The notes beneath the pieces were generated by a model, which did no database searches, was not told where the DNA came from, and saw nothing but the letters and a program-made list of their open reading frames with translations. A DNA stretch of 5,673 bases from Euryarchaeota archaeon UBA501 (GTDB taxonomy: Archaea > Thermoplasmatota > Poseidoniia > Poseidoniales > Thalassarchaeaceae): assembly GCA_002505685.1 (NCBI GenBank), contig DAVT01000099.1, forward strand, positions 1 through 5,673, given 5' to 3'. Shown here piece after piece: positions 1 through 4,858 of the stretch (positions within the stretch are counted from its first letter, which is position 1; each line of letters opens with the position of its first letter). The position numbers were made by a program, and so were the translations under genes.

Positions 1-352
1 GCAACTAGAGGCGGACGATGATGGTGGGAACCGTGGTAAGGCAGAGAGCAACGGCTCTAGAGACATCCCCGACAACATTCGCGAATGGTCAACTCACATG
101 GCTGAACTGAAGAAGAATTATGGCATCCTCATCCTCGATGACGGGTCCCCATCTGAACCGATTGCTGCAAGCAAACTGGAAAAGTTCGCAGAAGAGATTG
201 AAGGCGCACAATGCCTCATTGTCAACTCAAAAATCAACGCCAGAATGGTTGAGATTGCAGAGTTAGGAGCAATTCCAAGCGTTCTAGGTAGTGCATCGGG
301 TGCCGGCAGTTCAGATAGCGTTGAAACATACTCAATGTCAGAACTAGAGTGA
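1..352 (+). CDS. dnaG: Archaeal-type DNA primase DnaG, C-terminal fragment
   Basis: The frame is open from base 2 to the TGA at 350-352, giving the last 116 residues of a protein whose start lies outside the window. The first ~25 residues are a polar Asp/Gly/Asn/Ser linker. A compact domain follows, starting around the Met at base 98 (MAELKKNYGILILDD), then a helix and a strand-helix segment (LIVNSKINARMVEIAELGAI), and the protein ends YSMSELE. From memory, archaeal DnaG proteins end with the same order: L..L.....LD, a helix, a strand leading to an [IV]TQR[LM]V.IA-like helix, an LG turn, and a terminal ..EL. Here INAR stands where ITQR is usual. The family is a toprim-fold primase that also associates with the archaeal exosome. 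The toprim catalytic core would lie upstream and is not visible. The Met at base 98 is internal, not a start, because homology and the open frame both extend further 5'. Identification rests on pattern memory, not a search. Confidence 0.72.
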   Translation, partial: QLEADDDGGNRGKAESNGSRDIPDNIREWSTHMAELKKNYGILILDDGSPSEPIAASKLEKFAEEIEGAQCLIVNSKINARMVEIAELGAIPSVLGSASGAGSSDSVETYSMSELE

Positions 353-354
353 AC

Positions 355-373
355 CTCACCCCCTAGGGGTGAG
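355..373. promoter_or_regulatory. Hairpin CTCACCCC-CTA-GGGGTGAG downstream of dnaG
   Basis: This is a perfect 8-bp inverted repeat with a 3-base loop, starting two bases after the dnaG stop and ending 32 bases before the next start codon. No T-run follows it, so it does not look like an intrinsic terminator. Its right arm extends into GGGGTGAGAA (366-375), which closely matches GGGGTGCGAA in the other promoter-containing intergenic region (4816-4825) at nearly the same distance from a + strand ATG. A further ACCCC at 381-385 can pair with the GGGGT at 366-370, so alternative foldings exist. I read it as a candidate operator or upstream promoter element. A weak A/T-rich stretch just after it (GATAA, 377-381) lies where a TATA box would be for a leaderless transcript starting at 406. 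Confidence 0.45.
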
Positions 374-386
374 AACGATAACCCCT

Positions 387-404
387 CTACCTTCTAGACG
401 GTAG
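387..404. promoter_or_regulatory. Near-perfect palindrome abutting the start codon
   Basis: CTACCTTCTAGACGGTAG is an 18-bp palindrome with a single mismatched pair, and it ends one base before the ATG at 406. If the gene is transcribed leaderless, the site covers roughly -19 to -2 relative to the transcription start, where a bound dimeric regulator could block polymerase. If there is a leader, the RNA could fold over the start region instead. Both readings are inference; the symmetry is directly visible. Confidence 0.35.
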
Positions 405-405
405 T

Positions 406-2259
406 ATGCAACCACAAGTGGTCGGTTCGGCGCCAGCCATGCAACCAGCACCTATTCCTTCACCTACTTCACCGGTAGGTGGCGGGAAAAGACCCGATAC
501 CACGATGATAATTCATACAATGATGTTAGTAGCAGCATTGATTCTCGCATTACTTGGTGTAATGGGCGATGCATGGAGTACTGAAAAGAAATCAGTTACC
601 GAAGAGACGATGCTTGGCAATATCTCAACAACATTCGACAATAAAACAGGCCTCGATGATTTCTCAATGTCGTTTTGTACTGATGGATTTGGGGAACAAA
701 TTTGCTTCACAGAGCAGGACGCCTATGGCACCTCAGATTTGTCGGGCGCATACGACAATTGCACCTCTCAGGCCGAAGCCAGTGGTGCCAACACCTCACA
801 AATTGAATCAAGTTGTGGCGCATTAGGGGAGTCAGCAAGTGCTGGATTTACAGGCATGATCTTCATTTCCCTCGGCATATTGGTCCTGATTGTCACCTTA
901 GTTGCAACCGGTTTAGAATTCCGTGGCACATCACTACCTCTTTCGCAATTCTATCCATTCGCAGGGTCTGCATTCATTCTCACAGGAGTGATAGCTTGGC
1001 TTTTGATGATGCCAGACCCACCAGAGGGTTCCGATCCAAGTTTAGGATATAGCGCATGGCTCACCATCATCAGTATACTATTGGCATCCGCTGCTGGAGG
1101 CTACACGATTTACACCAACAGAAACTCAACCACGATAGGAGCAAACCTCTCAACAAGTCATCGGCCCCCCGGACTTGGGGCACGCACCCTATCTTCAGAT
1201 TCAGAAGCCCGTGAATTTGTACTTCGGGAAACTGCCATGGGCAATCAAACGCTTTCGATCGTGGAAGATGGTCAACTTTTCCGAATTACACGGGCTACAA
1301 GGGGCGAAACTGGAACACATAGCGAGGACATTTTCATGACCCGTATGGACGCCCTTTGTGGATTTACGCACGCTAGATTCGATTGGCTGGACACCACTCG
1401 ATACCTGTGGAATATTTTGGCGATTGCGGGCCTTGCACTGACAATGTTGGCGTTTGAGAATGCATCCTTAATATTCTATACGAACTGGTTCATTCTGATG
1501 TTTGCTATAGGCACCATCATCTCGATGTTACAATTTGCCGACCCCGAACTCATCACATTCGAGACCAAGACTGGAAAGCATCGACTTCTCATATATCGCG
1601 CTGGATCAAATCGACAATTGACCAATGCGAGTATGGACATCATCGATTCTGCTATGCGGGACGCACTGCGTGGTGAGGAGATTGACCCCTCAGCCTTGAA
1701 TGCTGTTGCAGATGCGATTGAAGCAGAAATTGCAGAAGCGCGCCGCATCGCCGAAGAAGCCGTTGCCGCTGCCGAAGCAGAACGCATCCAAGCCGCAGCC
1801 ATGGCACAGGCTCACGCGGAACATCAAGCGAAAATGCAAGCCGAAGCACTTGAACAAGCCCGGGCTCAAGTCGCTGCAACCACTCCTGCGCCCACACCAC
1901 CAGTGGTGGCCCCGACACCGCCAGTACAGACAACACCTCCACCTGCACCAATGGCGGCACCTGCTGCGACCCCAATACCTCCGGTCATGAATCCCCCTAC
2001 GCCAGCACCACCAACACCAATCCCCCCGGCCCCTGCAGCACCCAATCCACCACCTCCTGCTCCAATGCCACCCCCACTTCAGGATGCACCCTTGCCACCC
2101 CCGCCTTCGAATCTTGATCTGAACTTGGCTTCTGCAATGGGCATACCAACTGAAACGATTTCTGAACCGCCCGAGATCCAAATGCAAGCAGCACCTAGAG
2201 ATGACTCTCTATCTGAAGGCGAGAAAGCAGATTTGCTTTCAGAACTGGATGAAGATTAG
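406..2259 (+). CDS. Six-TM membrane protein with cysteine-bearing outer loop and proline-rich cytosolic tail
   Basis: I do not recognise a named family for this 617-residue protein. The start is the first ATG after an in-frame TAA at 379-381; no Shine-Dalgarno sequence is seen. Layout by residue: Pro-rich N-terminus with KR at 28-29 (1-31); TM1 ~33-54; polar loop 55-147 with C91, C100, C119, C137 and sequons at 72, 118 and 129; TM2 ~148-170; TM3 ~184-202; TM4 ~216-236; soluble part 237-331; TM5 ~333-351; TM6 ~354-375; soluble 376-426; Ala/Glu-rich charged helix ~427-490; Pro-rich 494-567; acidic end (LSEGEKADLLSELDED). Positive charges flanking TM1, TM2, TM4, TM5 and TM6 put both termini in the cytosol. 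The first four TM segments resemble claudin/PMP22 topology. Strand-like pieces at 282-330 and 382-400 could be one PH-like domain split by TM5-6. Both comparisons are inference. It lies 53 bases after dnaG and overlaps the stop of the convergent neighbour. The coding call is firm; the function is unknown. Confidence 0.9.
   Translation: MQPQVVGSAPAMQPAPIPSPTSPVGGGKRPDTTMIIHTMMLVAALILALLGVMGDAWSTEKKSVTEETMLGNISTTFDNKTGLDDFSMSFCTDGFGEQICFTEQDAYGTSDLSGAYDNCTSQAEASGANTSQIESSCGALGESASAGFTGMIFISLGILVLIVTLVATGLEFRGTSLPLSQFYPFAGSAFILTGVIAWLLMMPDPPEGSDPSLGYSAWLTIISILLASAAGGYTIYTNRNSTTIGANLSTSHRPPGLGARTLSSDSEAREFVLRETAMGNQTLSIVEDGQLFRITRATRGETGTHSEDIFMTRMDALCGFTHARFDWLDTTRYLWNILAIAGLALTMLAFENASLIFYTNWFILMFAIGTIISMLQFADPELITFETKTGKHRLLIYRAGSNRQLTNASMDIIDSAMRDALRGEEIDPSALNAVADAIEAEIAEARRIAEEAVAAAEAERIQAAAMAQAHAEHQAKMQAEALEQARAQVAATTPAPTPPVVAPTPPVQTTPPPAPMAAPAATPIPPVMNPPTPAPPTPIPPAPAAPNPPPPAPMPPPLQDAPLPPPPSNLDLNLASAMGIPTETISEPPEIQMQAAPRDDSLSEGEKADLLSELDED
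1684..1878 (+). other. Ala/Glu-rich charged helix within the membrane protein
   Basis: Residues ~427-491 are dominated by Ala, Glu, Gln, Arg and Ile/Met with no Gly and almost no Pro. There are runs such as EARRIAEEAVAAAEAERI and a hydrophobic residue every three to four positions. This predicts a long continuous helix, either a coiled coil or a single stable helix. It would act as a rigid spacer of roughly 60 residues between membrane segment 6 and the proline-rich tail, in the cytosol if the topology above is right. Confidence 0.6.
1885..2106 (+). repeat. Proline-rich low-complexity segment encoded by C-rich DNA
   Basis: Residues 494-567 of the membrane protein contain 38 prolines in 74 positions, with Ala, Thr, Val, Met and Asn between them. 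There are several PPP or PPPP runs (511-513, 548-551, 555-557, 564-567). The coding strand is correspondingly rich in CCN and poor in G, which creates long open frames full of Trp, Arg, Cys and Gly on the opposite strand; these are artefacts. The protein segment is probably an extended polyproline-II-type arm. Whether its length varies between strains cannot be judged from one sequence. Confidence 0.85.
2256..2259. other. Overlapping convergent stop codons (TTAG)
   Basis: The + strand gene ends with TAG at 2257-2259, and the minus strand gene ends with TAA read from 2258 to 2256. The two coding regions therefore share four base pairs, with no intergenic spacer. Neither a T-run nor a hairpin is obvious in the first ~40 bases beyond either stop, so transcripts from each gene probably run into the antisense of the other before terminating. 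Confidence 0.9.
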
Positions 2260-4718
2260 GATTCCACAGGTTCTGGTGATTTCATCATCGCACTGGGTAG
2301 AATCACAGAATTCTCTAGGCGATTAATGGCAATTTCAAGGCCCTTGAAATCATCTGATTCTGGCAGTTCATAGGTATCCTTAGACAGGGGCATTACAGCG
2401 CCCGGCCCAGGAATGTCGGCCAAGCGTTTTCCAAGTTCCTTAGCATCCTTCAACAATCCATTACCACTACTTGCGTGTCTTCTAGATAGCCGCTCAGCAG
2501 TCCATTCTCCCAACCTCTTCGCAATCTTCGGTAGGCGTTTGAATAGGTCGTCAGACCCTCCTTCATCAAGCAAAATCGCCAGACGAACCAATCGCTGAAC
2601 CCGTACATCTAGAGGAGGGGCAATCAATTCACTCCACGAATCATCCTCGCTTGAAATCCCAAACAATTTTTGTAAATTGGTTGTAAGCTCAGACTCCCTT
2701 TCAATAATTTCTTTCTCAGGAGGATCTTCAGGCTCGGCAACGGTCTCTATCACTATTTCCTCCGCTTCTTCTTCCTCGATTTCTTCAACACTTTCTTCTA
2801 CAATGGGTACTAGAACAGGCAACCTCTTTTCAAGAGTAGATACCGGGTTGCGTGGGACAAATGGTGTAAATTCAAAGTCGGGATTAGCCGTACCCTCTGC
2901 ACTAGCCAATACTAGCATCAAATCTTGAAGTTCCTCATCCAAATTAGATAGACACTCCGGGCGCTTTAATTCAGACAATACACGTTCTGCCAACTCAATA
3001 TCCAAGGCCCAAGGAAGAGGAGTAAGGCGAGAAACTCGTTGTTCATGTGAGGCCATAGCGGCACGAATATCAGGTAGATTTAGACCCAGATTCACAGGAT
3101 CTTGCTCAAGCATATCCAGTAGACCACCGACAGACCAACCAAGATATCGCCAATCCTCAATTTCACACTTCAGGCCATCGATAACACGACTCAAACGAGT
3201 ATCTATTTCCGGGACGACAACATCCTTTTCGGTGGATAATACTCCATGACTTTCCAGTTCAGTAATCGCATTTTCATAAGTTGCCAAATCGAGTGATACA
3301 GGGTCCAAAGTAGCCGGCCACAATGTCGCCAAATCGAGTCTAGCCTTGTCGAGATAGGCACGGTGGCGAACCCGCCTGTTCATGGCGAGTTCAAGCCAAT
3401 CTTTGGTTTCTTCAACATGACTCATCTCTGCGGTCGCGCTTCGCAAATCACTGAGAAATTCAACGACTCTATTCGAATCACCAATGGATGTATCCAGTGT
3501 CTCTAACTGCTCAATCAATGGAATAACGAGATCGATAAACGGTTGATGTGCATCTAACTCCTCTAGAACTGCCCGCGGCTCCCCGTTAACCAAAGGCGCC
3601 CAAGTTTCTGTATTGATTCCATGCGCAGACCATGCATCCAATCGACTATTACATTCAGTTCTAGCCCCCTCAGTTTTGGCAATTAACCCCTGCAGGAGAA
3701 CTTCGAGGGACTCGATCGCCCCGAGATGTCCACGTGTTCGCTCGGCCAACCTACGATATTCAGGCCATTGAGAAAGGTGCACTTCCATCTGCGCCCAAAT
3801 TGCATGCGTCGCCTCAATTTTTTCAGCAATCGATGGCAATTTTGCTTCCCATGCGATCATTTCACTTGTGAGTAGTGGTAACTTGGCTTGGACTTGGAAC
3901 CCATCGGACTGCCAGTTGGCAATCCGCATCTCGACCGCTTCAAATCGTCGGAACAAATCAGCGATTAAATCATCAATTTCTTTCTCCACATCTGTGAGTA
4001 GTTCCGCAGTCCCACCATCCTGCGCCACCGCAAGAGCGCCCCACAATTTCTCAGCGATGTCATGGCCAAAGGGGCGAATTGTATTCTCAATTTTTCGCTG
4101 GCACCGAGATAATATTTCATCCAAGGAATGAATTCGATAAGCCTCATCAAATTGCTCGTAGATATTCCCCTTCAATATACTTGTAACATCCCATCCACGT
4201 TCACTAAGCATCTGAATCATCCCTTGAAGCGCATCCAATCGATCAGTGTGACGCTGCTCGATTTCGACCAACACAACCTCAATTTTTCGCATCGGACTAA
4301 CATCTTCAATCATTGACAGAATCCGGGGCGACCCCATCACAATTGCATCATCAATAGCATCGAGGCGCTCGAGAATTCGAACCAATTCAACAGAACGACC
4401 TTCATCCGACCATTTTCCCCGAACCCGTTCTGCCAACATTACCCACGGTCGGTGCTGTCTCAGCAATTGCCGCAAATCAATTTCAACCGCTGCGGCATTT
4501 AGTGGATTGATTAGACGCGTCAAAAATTCTTGTTTTTCCTCTTCACGATGAGTTGGTAAATCAAGGACCATTGACTTGATTGTTGAAGCAAGTTCGGCTT
4601 GTTCCTCAATATACAACATTTCCTGGCTGGCAAGTTCACCGGTCGGTGCAGCGACCTCAAACCCACGTTCACGAAGGGCTGCAAGCCTCGAATCGAATGC
4701 ATGCCCGCCATCCTTCAT
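2256..4718 (-). CDS. Large helical protein with repeated [IL]xx[WL]xxxG motif
   Basis: This is an 820-residue protein of unknown family. The start is the first ATG after an in-frame stop (TAG on the minus strand, 4746-4748). A weak GAGG lies ~11 bases upstream. No signal peptide or membrane segment is visible, so it is probably cytosolic. Residues 1-600 read as amphipathic helices rich in Leu, Glu, Arg, Ala and Ile. The motif [IL]xx[WL]xxxG[FWIV] occurs at 12-20, 168-176, 266-274, 360-368, 485-493 and 520-528, often with Val three residues after the Gly (22, 178, 276, 530). Three consecutive copies are 94-98 residues apart, suggesting helical modules of about that size. A Glu-rich acidic linker (~638-678) joins this part to a C-terminal domain (~679-800) with several basic helices (RLVRLAILL, KRLPKIAKRLGEW) and a Pro/Ser tail. 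No Walker A, nuclease or protease motif was found. Long repeats without catalytic residues suggest a scaffold or tether, which is inference. It is divergent from the TPR gene and convergent with the membrane protein gene. Confidence 0.9.
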   Translation of the reverse strand: MKDGGHAFDSRLAALRERGFEVAAPTGELASQEMLYIEEQAELASTIKSMVLDLPTHREEEKQEFLTRLINPLNAAAVEIDLRQLLRQHRPWVMLAERVRGKWSDEGRSVELVRILERLDAIDDAIVMGSPRILSMIEDVSPMRKIEVVLVEIEQRHTDRLDALQGMIQMLSERGWDVTSILKGNIYEQFDEAYRIHSLDEILSRCQRKIENTIRPFGHDIAEKLWGALAVAQDGGTAELLTDVEKEIDDLIADLFRRFEAVEMRIANWQSDGFQVQAKLPLLTSEMIAWEAKLPSIAEKIEATHAIWAQMEVHLSQWPEYRRLAERTRGHLGAIESLEVLLQGLIAKTEGARTECNSRLDAWSAHGINTETWAPLVNGEPRAVLEELDAHQPFIDLVIPLIEQLETLDTSIGDSNRVVEFLSDLRSATAEMSHVEETKDWLELAMNRRVRHRAYLDKARLDLATLWPATLDPVSLDLATYENAITELESHGVLSTEKDVVVPEIDTRLSRVIDGLKCEIEDWRYLGWSVGGLLDMLEQDPVNLGLNLPDIRAAMASHEQRVSRLTPLPWALDIELAERVLSELKRPECLSNLDEELQDLMLVLASAEGTANPDFEFTPFVPRNPVSTLEKRLPVLVPIVEESVEEIEEEEAEEIVIETVAEPEDPPEKEIIERESELTTNLQKLFGISSEDDSWSELIAPPLDVRVQRLVRLAILLDEGGSDDLFKRLPKIAKRLGEWTAERLSRRHASSGNGLLKDAKELGKRLADIPGPGAVMPLSKDTYELPESDDFKGLEIAINRLENSVILPSAMMKSPEPVES
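2685..2807 (-). other. Acidic Glu-rich linker in the 820-residue protein
   Basis: Residues 638-678 are mostly Glu with Val, Ile and Pro (for example EESVEEIEEEEAEEIVIE, then EPEDPPEKE). They contain no predicted hydrophobic core. The segment separates the repeat region from a more basic C-terminal domain. It is most simply a flexible or extended linker; an electrostatic contact with the basic C-terminal helices is possible. Confidence 0.6.
3099..4241 (-). repeat. Core of internal helical repeats in the 820-residue protein
   Basis: This covers residues 160-540, which hold five of the six motif copies. Aligned by the Gly, the copies read IQMLSERGWDV (168-178), IANWQSDGFQV (266-276), LDAWSAHGINT (360-370), ITELESHGVLS (485-495) and IEDWRYLGWSV (520-530). 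The N-terminal copy LAALRERGFEV (12-22) lies outside this span. Each copy ends a helix and is followed by a helix with Leu/Ile heptad-like spacing. Spacing is 98 and 94 residues between the first three of these, then 125 and 35, so the last part is irregular or contains a shortened module. The DNA itself is not repetitive; the repeat is only visible in protein. Confidence 0.5.
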
Positions 4719-4858
4719 CGTGCCCGCCTCATTGTGTCGTGGGCGCTACCAGCACTTCAACCTCCGCTTTATGGCGCCAAAAAAGCACTCTCAAAAACCG
4801 CCTTTCACCCCTTTAGGGGTGCGAACCACTCAAAAGGTGTGAAAGTCCGCTACACCCA
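4719..4858. promoter_or_regulatory. Divergent intergenic region between the helical-repeat and TPR genes
   Basis: These 140 bases separate two outward-facing start codons and must hold promoters for both. They contain a hairpin (4806-4821), a wider CTTTCAC/GTGAAAG inverted repeat (4802-4808 and 4839-4845), an A6 tract (4779-4784) and an A5 tract (4793-4797). No RNA gene or credible small protein was found. No canonical TATA box stands out. The best candidate for the minus strand gene is CCATAAAG, read on the minus strand from 4774 to 4767, about 50 bases before its ATG. Confidence 0.5.
4802..4845. promoter_or_regulatory. CACCCC-TTTA-GGGGTG hairpin nested in a CTTTCAC/GTGAAAG inverted repeat
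   Basis: The inner hairpin at 4806-4821 has a 6-bp stem and 4-base loop. Its right arm extends to GGGGTGCGAA (4816-4825), and a weaker direct copy AAGGTGTGAA follows at 4834-4843, 18 bases downstream. On the other strand the left arm reads GGGGTGAAA (4811-4803). There are thus up to three copies of a GGTG-(N)-GAA-like half-site in mixed orientation. The GGGGTG start is 43 bases before the ATG at 4859, against 40 bases for the equivalent site before the ATG at 406. The arrangement suggests a regulator-binding site rather than a terminator. Confidence 0.45.

Noticed and set aside
98..352. Independent 84-residue protein starting at the Met at base 98
   Set aside because: The frame is open to the window edge, and the residues before the Met fit a linker in DnaG, so this Met is internal.
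355..373. Intrinsic terminator for dnaG
   Set aside because: The stem is good but no T-run follows, and the same motif recurs upstream of another gene where it cannot be a terminator for a preceding + strand gene within the window.
1690..2187. 165-codon open frame on the minus strand rich in Trp, Arg, Cys and Gly
   Set aside because: It lies opposite the proline-rich segment. CCN codons read on the other strand give GG-rich codons without stops, and the composition is not protein-like.
4715..4732. Mini-frame MRRAR on the minus strand whose TGA overlaps the ATG of the 820-residue gene (ATGA)
   Set aside because: Five codons with no ribosome-binding site are easily produced by chance. Coupling to the downstream gene is possible but unsupported.
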